64,000 bases of DNA from Burkholderia sp. D-99. Lineage in GTDB: Bacteria > Pseudomonadota > Gammaproteobacteria > Burkholderiales > Burkholderiaceae. Position numbers and translations under genes: made by a program. The stretch covers positions 62,001 to 126,000 of the forward strand of contig NZ_JAAOXM010000002.1 of assembly GCF_011605345.1 (NCBI RefSeq). The letters run 5' to 3'. The notes under the pieces were generated by a model. The model was not told where the DNA came from and searched no databases. It saw only the letters and a list, made by a program, of their open reading frames with translations. This document shows, piece by piece, positions 56,011-64,000 of the stretch. Position 1 is the stretch's first letter. Every line of letters begins with the position of its first letter.

Positions 56011-56931
56011 ATGGACTACATCGACAAGCTGCGGATTTTCCGGTCGGTGGTGGAGATGCGCAGCTTCACGCGCGCCGCCGACATGCACGGCCTCGCACGG
56101 CCTGTCGTGTCGCGTGCGGTCGCGGATCTGGAAGCGCGTTTCGGCAGCCGGCTGCTGCACCGGACCACGCGCCAGGTGTCGCTGACCGAAACGGCCGAGC
56201 GCATCTACGAGCGCTGTGCGGCCGTGCTGGACGAACTCGACTCGCTCGAAGCGGCCGCGCAGGCGCCGACGCGCGAGCCTGAAGGCCTGCTGCGGCTCGT
56301 CGCGCACACGACGGCCGCGCTGAACCGGCTGGTGCCGCTGATCGCCGGCTTCAAGGCCGCGCACCCGAAGGTGCGTCTCGACGTGACGCTGACCGAACGC
56401 CCGGTCGATCTCGTCGGCGAAGGCTACGACATCGGCATCGTCGTGCCGTACATGCTGACGAGCGAATCGACCGTCGTGCGGCTGGTCGAACGCATTCCGG
56501 TCGTGATCGTCGCGACACCCGCGTACCTGCGCGCGCATTCGCGCCCCGAGACGCCGGCCGATCTCGCCGACCATCCGTTCGTGCCGCTGTCGCCGTCGCT
56601 GCGGCGGCCCGCCTTGTCGTTCCGCATCGACGGCGACATGCTGACCGTGCCGTTCCGCTTCGACATCTCGTCGAACAGCCCCGTCTTCAACCGCGAAATG
56701 GTGATGCACGACTTCGGCATCGGCGTCGTGCCGAAAACGCTCGTTCGGGCCGAACTCGCGTCGGGCGCGCTCGTGCAGCTGCTGCCGGACGCCGATCTCG
56801 TCGACGCCTTCGTCGAGATCAAGCTCGCGTACGCGAACCGCGCGCTGCTGCCCGCGAAGGTCAAGGCGTTCATCGACTACACGGCCGCCTACTGCGACCG
56901 CGAAGGCTGGATCGTGCCGGCGGCGGCCTGA
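56011..56931 (+). CDS. LysR-family regulator
   Basis: A 306-residue LysR regulator. The DNA-binding domain is YIDKLRIFRSVVEMRSFTRAADMHGLARPVVSRAVADLEARFGSRLLHRTTRQVSLTETAERIYERC, of the PecT/DsdC-like subgroup with the LHRTTR motif. The C-terminal sensor has GYDIGIVVPYMLTSESTVVRL and ends normally. AAGGAG lies before the ATG at 56011. It is divergent from marR 1 and precedes marR 2 and the efflux genes on the same strand. Target unknown. Confidence 0.9.
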   Translation: MDYIDKLRIFRSVVEMRSFTRAADMHGLARPVVSRAVADLEARFGSRLLHRTTRQVSLTETAERIYERCAAVLDELDSLEAAAQAPTREPEGLLRLVAHTTAALNRLVPLIAGFKAAHPKVRLDVTLTERPVDLVGEGYDIGIVVPYMLTSESTVVRLVERIPVVIVATPAYLRAHSRPETPADLADHPFVPLSPSLRRPALSFRIDGDMLTVPFRFDISSNSPVFNREMVMHDFGIGVVPKTLVRAELASGALVQLLPDADLVDAFVEIKLAYANRALLPAKVKAFIDYTAAYCDREGWIVPAAA

Positions 56932-57005
56932 CGTCGATTGGTACAGCCGTGACAACAATCTGATCCCGCCCCGCCGCTCGCTTCGCGCCGTATTGCCCCC
57001 TAACA

Positions 57006-57019
57006 TGTGCACATGCACA
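57006..57019. promoter_or_regulatory. MarR-type operator, site 2
   Basis: TGTGCACATGCACA with perfect TGTGCA/TGCACA arms, overlapping the start codon of marR 2 (ATG 57013). A repressor here would block transcription or translation initiation of its own gene. Confidence 0.65.
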
Positions 57020-57444
57020 AGACTACGCTCACCGATGACGATTGCTTCGCGGTCCGGCAAGCCGCCCGCCGGATCTCGCAGTTCTACGAGCGTTACCTGT
57101 CTCGGGCGGGCGTCACGCCGTCGCAGTACAGCATTCTCGCGCTGCTGCGCGACCGGCCGGGCCTGACGATGGCGAGGCTGTCGGCCGTGCTGGTAATCGA
57201 ACGCACCGCGCTGCTGCGCGCGCTCAAGCCGCTCGTCGCCGCGGCGCTGGTGGCAGGCCGGATCGAGCCGCCATGCCGCCGCCAGACGTTCGCGCTGACC
57301 GCGCACGGCGAAACGAAGATCGCCGACGCGCAAGTGCACTGGCTCGCCGCGCAGGAAGCGTTCGAGCAGCGGTTCGGGTCGGCGCAGGCGGCCCGCCTGC
57401 GAGACGAATTGTTCCGGATCACGCACAACCTGCCGGAGCGCTAG
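57013..57444 (+). CDS. MarR-family regulator 2 (first gene before the efflux operon)
   Basis: A 143-residue MarR regulator (FAVRQAARRISQFYERYLSRAGVTPSQYSILALLRDRPGLTMARLSAVLVIERTALLRALKPL), paralogous to MarR 1. ATG 57013 is preferred; an in-frame GTG at 57007 adds two residues. It is followed by emrA after 64 bases, the classic EmrR-EmrAB arrangement in which the MarR protein represses the pump until a lipophilic drug or phenolic compound binds. It is probably part of a 57.0-61.6 kb operon with an internal control region. Confidence 0.88.
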   Translation: MHKTTLTDDDCFAVRQAARRISQFYERYLSRAGVTPSQYSILALLRDRPGLTMARLSAVLVIERTALLRALKPLVAAALVAGRIEPPCRRQTFALTAHGETKIADAQVHWLAAQEAFEQRFGSAQAARLRDELFRITHNLPER

Positions 57445-57453
57445 CCCCTTTCC

Positions 57454-57477
57454 CGATCGACGATATCTCGTCGATCG
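57454..57477. terminator. Hairpin between marR 2 and emrA
   Basis: CGATCGACGA (57454-57463) and TCGTCGATCG (57468-57477) form a perfect 10-base-pair stem with a TATC loop, directly before operator site 3. There is no T-run, so it may be a weak terminator or processing site that separates regulator and pump levels. Confidence 0.45.
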
Positions 57478-57485
57478 ACTTGATA

Positions 57486-57499
57486 AGTGCATATACATA
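57486..57499. promoter_or_regulatory. MarR-type operator, site 3, upstream of emrA
   Basis: AGTGCATATACATA, 12 of 14 bases like site 1, ten bases before the emrA start and partly next to its AGGTGA ribosome site. It is the best candidate operator for the efflux genes. Confidence 0.6.
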
Positions 57500-57508
57500 G
57501 GTGAATCG

Positions 57509-58603
57509 ATGGATACGACCCAAGCCGCTGCGTCATCACGTGAAGCAGCCACACTCGACCGGCCCGCGAAGCAACAGCGCCGCGTGCCGTGGATGCGCAT
57601 CGCGGTGGGTGCCGTCGTCGTCGTCGTCACCGCCGCAGCACTCGACTGGCTGTTCGTGCTGCGCTTCCAGGAAAGCACCGACGATGCGTATGTCGGCGGC
57701 GACGTGACGGTGCTCGCGCCGAAGGTCAACGGTTTCGTCGACAAGATCCTCGTGACCGACAACCAGCGCGTGAAGGCCGGCGACGTGCTCGTGCAGCTCG
57801 ATGCGCGCGACTACGACGCGAAGCTCGCGCAGGCCGGCGCCGAAGTCGACAGCGCACGCTCCGCCGTGACCGAACTCGAGGCGAAGCAGCAACTGCAATA
57901 TGCGGTGATCGGGCAGCAGGCAGCCGACAAGAACGCATCGTCGGCCGAACTGACACGTGCCGCATCGGATCGCGTGCGCTACCGCGAACTCGTGAAATCC
58001 GACGCCGTGTCGAACCAGATCGTCGAACGCGCGGACGCCGATTACTCGAAGGCCGGTGCCGCCGTCGAACGCAGCGACGCCGCACTGCTCGCGTCGAAGC
58101 GGCAGCTCGACGTGCTCGGCGCGCAGCTCGCCGACGCGCAGGCCCGCGTGAACACCGCGCTTGCCGCGCAGCGCGTCGCCGCGCTCAACGTCGAATACAC
58201 GACGATCCGCTCGCCGGTCGACGGTTACGTCGGCAATCGCACGGGCCGCGTCGGGATGCTCGCGAACGTCGGCGTGCCGCTGTTGACGGTCGTGCCGGCC
58301 TCCGGACTGTGGATCGACGCGAACTTCAAGGAAGACCAGCTTCGCAAGATGCACGCGGGCGATCGCGTCGACGTGTCGCTCGATGCGTCGAGCACACGGC
58401 TGCACGGCCGCGTCGACAGCCTCGCGCCCGCCACCGGCGCGACCTTCAGCGTGCTGCCGGCCGAGAACGCGACCGGCAACTTCACGAAGATCGTCCAGCG
58501 CGTGCCCGTGCGCGTGCACCTCGATCCGCAGCCGGGCCTCGAGCACGTGCTGCGTCCCGGCCTGTCCGCGGTCGTGACCGTGCATACCGATCACGCGAAC
58601 TGA
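57509..58603 (+). CDS. emrA: EmrA-type membrane fusion protein (HlyD family)
   Basis: A 364-residue periplasmic adaptor of a tripartite pump. One N-terminal transmembrane segment (about 30-50, MRIAVGAVVVVVTAAALDWLFVL), then the biotinyl-lipoyl half-motif ESTDDAYVGGDVTVLAPKVNGFV, a long helical hairpin (about 95-210) and the second half (LNVEYTTIRSPVDGYVGNR), ending in the beta-barrel. This is the EmrA/FarA pattern. It follows marR 2 and precedes an MFS transporter by 13 bases. Confidence 0.93.
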   Translation: MDTTQAAASSREAATLDRPAKQQRRVPWMRIAVGAVVVVVTAAALDWLFVLRFQESTDDAYVGGDVTVLAPKVNGFVDKILVTDNQRVKAGDVLVQLDARDYDAKLAQAGAEVDSARSAVTELEAKQQLQYAVIGQQAADKNASSAELTRAASDRVRYRELVKSDAVSNQIVERADADYSKAGAAVERSDAALLASKRQLDVLGAQLADAQARVNTALAAQRVAALNVEYTTIRSPVDGYVGNRTGRVGMLANVGVPLLTVVPASGLWIDANFKEDQLRKMHAGDRVDVSLDASSTRLHGRVDSLAPATGATFSVLPAENATGNFTKIVQRVPVRVHLDPQPGLEHVLRPGLSAVVTVHTDHAN

Positions 58604-58616
58604 GCGGGAGCAGACC

Positions 58617-60191
58617 ATGACCACCGCGTTTTCCGGCGACCCGGCGTCGCAACCGACGAAGCAGCGCGTCTTCGCATTCGCGCTGATGTGCGTCGGCTTC
58701 TTCATGGCGACGCTCGACATCCAGATCGTCGCATCGTCGCTGCGCGACATCGGCGGCGGCCTGTCCGCAAGCCAGGACGAACTGTCGTGGGTGCAGACGG
58801 CCTACCTGATCGCCGAGATCATCGTGATCCCGATGTCGGGCTGGCTGTCGAAGGTGATGTCGACGCGCTGGCTGTTCGTCGCGTCGGCCGTCGGCTTCAC
58901 GATCACGAGCATGCTGTGCGGGCTCGCGTGGGACATCAACTCGATGATCCTGTTTCGCGGGCTGCAGGGCGCGCTCGGCGCCGCGATGATCCCGACCGTG
59001 TTCACCACCGCGTTCGTGCTGTTCCCGGGCAAGCAGCGGCTGATCGCGTCGACGACCATTGGCGCGCTCGCGTCGCTCGCGCCGGCGATCGGCCCCGTGA
59101 TCGGCGGCTGGATCACCGATCAATGGTCGTGGCACTGGCTGTTCTACCTGAACCTCGTGCCGGGCATCGCGGTGGCCGCACTGGTGCCGCGCTACGTGCA
59201 TATCGACGAACCCGACCTCAGCCTCATCAAGCGCGGCGACTATCTCGGCATCGTGCTGATGTCGGGTTTCCTCGGCTGCCTCGAATACGTGCTGGAGGAA
59301 GGCCCGCGCAAGAACTGGTTCGGCGACGACGCGATCGTGATCTGCGCATGGATCTCCGGCATCTGCGGATTCCTGTTCATCGTGCACGCGCTGACCGCGA
59401 AGGATCCGATCGTCGACCTGCGCGCGCTCGCCGTGCGCAACTTCGGGATCGGCAGCCTGCTGTCGTTCGTGACCGGCATCGGGATCTTCGTGACCGTGTT
59501 CCTGACGCCGCTGTTTCTCGCGCAGGTACGTGCGTTCAGCTCGCTGCAGATCGGCATGGCGCTGCTGTCGGTCGGCGCGTTCCAGCTGGTCGCCCTCTGC
59601 GCGTATGCGTTCGCCGCGCGCTTTTTCAGCCTGCGCGCGCTGCTCGTGTTCGGGTTGATCTGTTTCGGGCTCGGCTGCTACCTGTACACGCCGATCACGC
59701 ACGACTGGGGCTGGCGCGAACTGCTGCTGCCGCAGGCGCTGCGCGGCATCGGCCAGCAATTCAGCGTGCCGCCGATCGTGACGATGGCGCTCGGTTCGCT
59801 GCCGCAGTCACGCCTGAAATCGGCGAGCGGCCTGTTCAACCTGATGCGCAATCTCGGCGGTGCGATCGGCATCGCGGTGAGCGCGACGATGCTCAACGAC
59901 CGGCTGAACTTCCACTACCTGCGCCTGAACGAGCACGTGAGCGCAGGCCAACCGCAGGTCGCCTCGCTGCTCGATCGCCAGGCCGCGTACTGGTCGTCCG
60001 TGGCCGGCAACACGCTGGACACCGCGCAAGCCGGGCTGGCCAACCTGCACCACCTGATCTATCGCGAAGCGCTGACGCTCACGTATGCGGATGCGTACTA
60101 CGCGCTGTCGCTGTGCTTCATCGTCGCGCTGATCGCGGTCGTCTTCTCCAAACCCATTTCCCTGAACGCGCCGCCGCCGGACGCGCACTGA
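58617..60191 (+). CDS. emrB: EmrB-type MFS drug exporter (DHA2, 14 TM)
   Basis: A 524-residue proton-driven exporter of the DHA2 family. Fourteen hydrophobic segments can be counted. Family motifs include MATLDIQIVASSLRDIGGGLSASQDELSWVQTAYLIAEI at the start and LFYLNLVPGIAVAALV after motif C (SLAPAIGPVIGGWITDQWSWHW). It works with EmrA and the outer-membrane protein encoded next, exporting hydrophobic drugs or phenolics from cell to medium. Start ATG has GGAGCAG-type spacing (GCGGGAG upstream). Confidence 0.93.
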   Translation: MTTAFSGDPASQPTKQRVFAFALMCVGFFMATLDIQIVASSLRDIGGGLSASQDELSWVQTAYLIAEIIVIPMSGWLSKVMSTRWLFVASAVGFTITSMLCGLAWDINSMILFRGLQGALGAAMIPTVFTTAFVLFPGKQRLIASTTIGALASLAPAIGPVIGGWITDQWSWHWLFYLNLVPGIAVAALVPRYVHIDEPDLSLIKRGDYLGIVLMSGFLGCLEYVLEEGPRKNWFGDDAIVICAWISGICGFLFIVHALTAKDPIVDLRALAVRNFGIGSLLSFVTGIGIFVTVFLTPLFLAQVRAFSSLQIGMALLSVGAFQLVALCAYAFAARFFSLRALLVFGLICFGLGCYLYTPITHDWGWRELLLPQALRGIGQQFSVPPIVTMALGSLPQSRLKSASGLFNLMRNLGGAIGIAVSATMLNDRLNFHYLRLNEHVSAGQPQVASLLDRQAAYWSSVAGNTLDTAQAGLANLHHLIYREALTLTYADAYYALSLCFIVALIAVVFSKPISLNAPPPDAH

Positions 60192-60210
60192 GGTTAAGGT
60201 CATCACCGTC

Positions 60211-61647
60211 ATGAAAAAACTACTCGTCGCCCTCGCCGTCAGCACCCTCGCCGCCGGGTGTGCGGTGCAGCCCGCGCAGCATCCGGCGCTCTCCGAATCG
60301 GTTCGGACGCTCGCGCCCACCGCGTGGGACACCGACGTGCCGCGCGCGGATATCGACGCCGCCGCGTGGTGGGCGCAATTCCACGACCCGGTGCTCGACC
60401 GGCTGATCGCCGCCGTGCTCGACGGCAACCTCGATCTGCAAGCCGCTGCCGAACGCGTGAAGCAGGCGCAGGCGCTGACCGTGCAGAAGCGCGCGGTGCT
60501 ACTGCCCGAACTCGACGCGACCGCGCATGCGGCCGACGCACGCCAGAACACGCCGCCGCCGCTCGGCTATGTGCGGCAGGCCGGCGCGGGGCTCGCGCTG
60601 AGCTGGTCGCCCGACGTGTTCGGCGGCGAACGGCTCGACCTGCTCGCCGCGCAGGCGGAGCTCGTCGGTCAGAAACATGCGGAAGATGCGATGCGGCTCG
60701 CGCTCGCAGCGGATGCGGCTTCCGCGTATGTCGATCTGCGCTGGGCACAGCAGGAACTGAAGATCCTGCAGGACAACGCGAAGATCCGGCAGCATGCGCT
60801 CGAACTCACGCGCAAGCGGCAGGCGTTCGGGTTGTCGACGGAGCTCGACGTCACGCGTGCGCAGAACCAGCTCGACGCGCTCGAAGCACGGATTCCGCCG
60901 ACGCGGGCGCAGATTGCGCATCAGCTCAATCTCATTGCCGTGTATTCGGGGCGCACGCCGGAATCGGTCGACCGGCTGGTGCTCGCGCAGGCGGGGGATA
61001 TCCCCGCGCCGCCGGTTGGCGCACCCGGTACGTTGCCTTCGCAGGCGTTGCTGCGGCGGCCTGATGTGCTGAGCGCGTATGCGCAGGTCGAGCGGCGAGC
61101 GGCGCAAGTCGGCGTGGCGAAGGCCGAACGGTATCCGAAGTTTTCGTTGAACCTGACGGACGGGATTCTCGCGGCTTCCTATCTCGGGTTGCCGACGTTG
61201 ACCGACAACCTGTTCAGTGCCGCGTTGAGCGCGACCAGCCCGATCTTCAATGCGGGGCGCATCACGGCCGATATCACGCAGAGCGAAAGCCGGATGCGCG
61301 AATCGGAACTCGGGCTACGGCAGACGATGCTGCAGGCGTTGCGGGAAGTCGAGGATGCGCGGGCGAATCTCGTCAGCGCCGATGAGGCGACGCGCAGGCT
61401 CGATAGTGCCTTGACAGCGTCGGACAAGGCGCTCGGGCTGGCGAACCAGCTTTATAAAGGCGGCGCGACGGATTTTCTGGATGTGCTGTCGGCGCAGGAG
61501 GTGTATCTGCGCGATTCGGATTCGCTCAATCAGCTCAAGCGCGAACATGCGCTGGCGGCGGTCGCGCTGTATCGGTCGCTCGGGGGCGGGTGGAGCAGGA
61601 ATGAGGCGGCGGGTGGGCCGGCGGTGGAGGCTGTCGCGAAGAATTGA
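60211..61647 (+). CDS. Outer-membrane efflux lipoprotein (NodT/OprM family)
   Basis: A 478-residue outer-membrane channel. The signal peptide has lipobox TLAAGC (Cys17), and the mature protein has two OEP repeats (about 60-250 and 270-460), with TAWDTDVPRADIDAAAWWAQFHDPVLDRLIAAVLDGNLDL, SWSPDVFGGERLD and PIFNAGRITADI-type motifs. It completes the EmrAB tripartite pump. The codons at the 3' end (after about 61100) use more A/T-ending and G-rich forms than the 5' half, a minor curiosity. It ends the operon. Confidence 0.92.
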   Translation: MKKLLVALAVSTLAAGCAVQPAQHPALSESVRTLAPTAWDTDVPRADIDAAAWWAQFHDPVLDRLIAAVLDGNLDLQAAAERVKQAQALTVQKRAVLLPELDATAHAADARQNTPPPLGYVRQAGAGLALSWSPDVFGGERLDLLAAQAELVGQKHAEDAMRLALAADAASAYVDLRWAQQELKILQDNAKIRQHALELTRKRQAFGLSTELDVTRAQNQLDALEARIPPTRAQIAHQLNLIAVYSGRTPESVDRLVLAQAGDIPAPPVGAPGTLPSQALLRRPDVLSAYAQVERRAAQVGVAKAERYPKFSLNLTDGILAASYLGLPTLTDNLFSAALSATSPIFNAGRITADITQSESRMRESELGLRQTMLQALREVEDARANLVSADEATRRLDSALTASDKALGLANQLYKGGATDFLDVLSAQEVYLRDSDSLNQLKREHALAAVALYRSLGGGWSRNEAAGGPAVEAVAKN

Positions 61648-61752
61648 GCGCTGGGTCGTGCCGGGTTGGCCGGTCGTCGACCAGGACCCGTTCACGGTTG
61701 CGCGGAAGGGCCTATAGTACGGATCGGCTCAATTCCGGCACACATTGGCGTC

Positions 61753-62226
61753 GTGAACATTCAGGTGATCAATCCCGATACGTTTCTGGAAACGGCCACG
61801 GGAAGGGTCTGGACTCCGGAGAGAAGCAAAGCGGCATGGTCGAGCAGCTTCGCGGCGCTTGAATCTGCCTTGGCCAGCCACGCGGAAAATCCCCCGCCGA
61901 TCCTTGTCGTCTGTGGCGTGCAGGGGGCGGGAAAATCGCACTGGATCGGCACGCACGCGCACGAGTATGCGCCGTGCATCTGCTTCGATGCCGCGTTGCC
62001 TGGCGCAAGGCACCGCAAGCCCATCATCGATATCGCACGTCAACGCAATGCGGCCGTGCACGCGATCTGGATCGACACGCCGCTTGACGTCGCAAAGGCA
62101 CGGAACGCGCGGAGACCCGCGGATGAGCGCGTCCCCGATGGCAGTATCGAAAGCGTGGCGTCCCTCTTTGAACCGCCAACCGTTGACGAGGGGTTCGCGT
62201 CAATCACGCGGATCAAAGGCGACTGA
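61753..62226 (+). CDS. Small P-loop nucleotide-binding protein (kinase-like)
   Basis: A 157-residue protein with a clear Walker A in ILVVCGVQGAGKSHWIG (about residues 57-73) and a probable lid region (DTPLDVAKARNARRPADERVPDGSIESVASLFEPP), the pattern of small AAA/zeta-toxin/polynucleotide-kinase-like proteins. The start is probably the GTG at 61753; the open frame extends upstream to 61666 without similarity. No antitoxin partner is next to it. The target of phosphorylation, if any, is unknown. Confidence 0.7.
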   Translation: MNIQVINPDTFLETATGRVWTPERSKAAWSSSFAALESALASHAENPPPILVVCGVQGAGKSHWIGTHAHEYAPCICFDAALPGARHRKPIIDIARQRNAAVHAIWIDTPLDVAKARNARRPADERVPDGSIESVASLFEPPTVDEGFASITRIKGD

Positions 62227-62315
62227 CTCGTTCCTGCCTTCACAAAAGGCATCAGGTGCATGGCAGCCCCGCAAACACGAGATGGCCGCCGGCAAGCTTG
62301 CGCAACAAGGGGCGT

Positions 62316-62903
62316 TCACTTCCTGACGTCACGCACAACGAAGTACAGGTTGCCGGTTTCCGGATTCAACAGATATCCGCCGTGAACGTTCTGAAACGAC
62401 CCGCTTCGCCCCAGCCCGTCGAAATTGAAGCTCACGCATAGATAGCTCTGGCGCCCCTCGGTTACGAGGCTCCACTGCGCGAGCGCAGGATTGAACGCGA
62501 CCGGCTTGATCCCGCCGTTGTTTCCAACGGGTAAGGCCGCGGACAATCGATAGAGTTTTCCGGAATAGACCAACGCCTGCGTCGACTTCCCTTCAGCGTA
62601 GCCAACGTCGGCGCCTTCAAATCCGACGAGATAACTTGCGTTGAAGCCGTCTGCGTAGTCGTCCTCTTGCGATACTTCATGTGCGTCGATGTCCTGAATG
62701 GCGACGGACGGAGCAGCCGATTGCGCCAGGAGACAACTTTTGATCAGGTGCTCGTGCGGCGGAGCGGCCCACGCACGACAGGAAATCGCCGTCACCATCG
62801 CGACGACCATCACGACGACACGCGTGATGCGTTTGTGCCAGAACCGGATTGCCGCGACAACGCCGGCAACGAGGAGCAACAGAAGGGCAATCCCGGAGAT
62901 CAC
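62316..62903 (-). CDS. Unknown exported or membrane-anchored protein
   Basis: A 195-residue protein I cannot assign. Two hydrophobic stretches near the start (about 3-20 and 26-45) end at AWAAP, a likely signal-peptidase site if translation begins at an internal Met such as the one in MVVAMVTAISCRAWA. The mature part is beta-rich (VAFNPALAQWSLVTEGRQSYLCVSFNFDGLGRSGSFQNVHGGYLLNPETGNLYFVVRD). It has no lipobox. It lies between a P-loop gene and a lysE gene and is probably a separate transcript. Confidence 0.65.
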   Translation of the reverse strand: MISGIALLLLLVAGVVAAIRFWHKRITRVVVMVVAMVTAISCRAWAAPPHEHLIKSCLLAQSAAPSVAIQDIDAHEVSQEDDYADGFNASYLVGFEGADVGYAEGKSTQALVYSGKLYRLSAALPVGNNGGIKPVAFNPALAQWSLVTEGRQSYLCVSFNFDGLGRSGSFQNVHGGYLLNPETGNLYFVVRDVRK

Positions 62904-62928
62904 GACCCTATACGATCCGCGTCCCGGC

Positions 62929-63552
62929 TTACCGGTCCAGCGCCAGCTTTGCGCCGAGCCCCAACAGGATCGTCCCCATCACTGCATCGATCGGCTTGCG
63001 CAGTTTCGCGTAACCCGTCTGCACGCGGTCCGTCGAGAACAGCACGGCGACTGTGCAGAACCAGGTGAGCGATACGGCGACGACCACGGCCAGCGTCGCG
63101 CCATGCACCCATGCCGGCGCATGCGCGGGCAGCAGCGTGACGAACAGGCTGCCGAAGAACGCCGCGGCTTTCGGGTTGGTCAGGCCGACCAGCAGCCCTT
63201 TCCGGTATGCATGCACGCCGCCGCGAACGATCGGTTGGCTTGCGGCTTCTGCCTCCTGCGCCGACTGGCGCAGGCCCGACAGCGTCTTGATGCCCAAGTA
63301 AATCAGGTAAGCCGCACCGGCGATACGAATCGCCTCGTACAGCCAAGCGAGCTTCGCGACGATCAGCCCGAGCCCGAAAATCGCCATCGCGGCCCACACC
63401 GCATGCGACGACGCGATGCCCAGCGCGGCCAGCAGGCCCGCGCGGCGATTGCCAAGCGCATGGGACGAAACGGCGATCAGGTCGGGACCGGGGCTGACGC
63501 ACGCCAGCAACATCACGCCGCCGACTGCGGCGAGTTGGGGAAGATAGCTCAT
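62929..63552 (-). CDS. LysE/RhtB-family amino-acid exporter
   Basis: A 207-residue inner-membrane exporter with about six transmembrane segments. The family signature is in GGVMLLACVSPGPDLIAVSSHALGNRRAGLLAALGIASSHAVW and YLIYLGIKTL, plus GLLVGLTNPKAAAFFGSLFVTLLP. RhtB-type proteins export homoserine, threonine or related compounds; the substrate is not visible. Divergent from nothing in particular: the gene to its right runs the same way. Confidence 0.92.
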   Translation of the reverse strand: MSYLPQLAAVGGVMLLACVSPGPDLIAVSSHALGNRRAGLLAALGIASSHAVWAAMAIFGLGLIVAKLAWLYEAIRIAGAAYLIYLGIKTLSGLRQSAQEAEAASQPIVRGGVHAYRKGLLVGLTNPKAAAFFGSLFVTLLPAHAPAWVHGATLAVVVAVSLTWFCTVAVLFSTDRVQTGYAKLRKPIDAVMGTILLGLGAKLALDR

Positions 63553-63697
63553 GGCGGTTCGGGAGGATTCAGGTGAGGAGGAAGGCCGGCTTACTCTAGC
63601 ACGCCGATTTTGGTTGCATGCGGGACGGTCTCAAACGCGGCGCGTCGGCAGCCGGCGCACACTCTCTCGCCGCCGACGCGCTCCTTGCACCCGTGAA

Positions 63698-64000
63698 TTA
63701 CAGCGGCGGCCGCTTCAACTTCACCCACCGCTGCACCGTCGGCCGCTCCCACTGCGCGCGCGCATAGTCGGCGAGGCGCTGCGGCACCGGATCGTCATTC
63801 AGCACCAGGCGGTTCAGCATCACCGCCAGGTCGACATCCGCGATACTCCACTCGCCGAACAGGTTTGCCGCACCCGGTGCGAGCAGCTTGTCGGCAGCCG
63901 CGAACAGCTTCTGCGCGGCAGCGTGCGCCAGACTCGACAGCGGCTCGCTCGACGGCCCGTAGAACAGCACTTCGGTCGACCGCTCCGTACGAACCGGCAT
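63698..64000 (-). CDS. Glutathione S-transferase (YfcF-like), C-terminal part
   Basis: The C-terminal 100 residues of a GST-fold protein that runs off the right edge. The helical C-terminal domain is seen in EPLSSLAHAAAQKLFAAADKLLAPGAANLFGEWSIADVDLAVMLNRLVLNDDPVPQRLADYARAQWERPTVQRWVKL, with the N-capping Asp of ADVDLAVMLNRL. The first visible Met is internal to the family (PVRTERSTEVLFYG precedes the helices), so the gene is incomplete. Gap 63553-63697 holds only its 3' end region. Confidence 0.85.
   Translation of the reverse strand: MPVRTERSTEVLFYGPSSEPLSSLAHAAAQKLFAAADKLLAPGAANLFGEWSIADVDLAVMLNRLVLNDDPVPQRLADYARAQWERPTVQRWVKLKRPPL

Overview
The window is high-GC DNA (roughly two-thirds G+C by eye) with gene content typical of Burkholderia, most likely the Burkholderia cepacia complex. 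The main reasons are an andAcAdAbAa/andR anthranilate dioxygenase locus of the kind known from B. cepacia, a catR-catBAC ortho-cleavage operon, and a complete type VI secretion system (T6SS). The mix of aromatic catabolism, T6SS, regulators and efflux suggests a secondary replicon, but that is inference.

Layout. 0-1.7 kb: end of a HigBA toxin-antitoxin module and a DUF445 membrane protein. 1.9-6.4 kb: anthranilate 1,2-dioxygenase operon (minus strand), divergent from its AraC/XylS-type regulator andR. 6.5-8.6 kb: a chemoreceptor and a small unknown gene. 8.9-12.3 kb: catR divergent from catB-catA-catC, closed by a strong hairpin terminator. Together these two loci convert anthranilate to catechol, cis,cis-muconate, muconolactone and 3-oxoadipate enol-lactone.

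12.4-43.7 kb: a T6SS cluster with all 13 core components (TssA-M, counting Hcp and VgrG) plus PAAR, in two divergent operons around a 575 bp AT-rich promoter region. Rightward: tssK-tssL-ompA-like-hcp-tssH-tssE. Leftward: tssB-tssC-vgrG-DUF4123 adaptor-four tandem DUF3304 lipoproteins-DUF2235 effector-PAAR-unknown membrane protein-tssM-tssA-tssF-tssG-tssJ-unknown membrane protein. The effector module stands out: the four lipoprotein genes lie on an exact 871 bp period and are mosaics of one another, their C-terminal module is also present in the DUF4123 adaptor, and the effector has Asp where DUF2235 lipases normally have the nucleophilic Ser.

Just right of the T6SS, at 43.7-44.0 kb, are two gene scraps: the 3' end of a diverged second catC and a piece of a quinone-reductase gene. 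The catC scrap is a directly repeated match to the end of catC left of the island, so it looks like a scar of the rearrangement that placed the T6SS beside the cat operon.

44.5-64 kb: an orphan PAS histidine kinase, a quinone reductase/LysR divergent pair, an unknown gene under a perfect LexA-box promoter, FadH-type dienoyl-CoA reductase with an AraC regulator, a coupled pair of unknown membrane proteins, aconitase X subunits, two paralogous MarR regulators and a LysR regulator, an EmrAB/outer-membrane lipoprotein tripartite efflux operon (three copies of a shared palindromic operator mark this block), a P-loop protein, an unknown protein, a LysE exporter and the end of a glutathione S-transferase gene.
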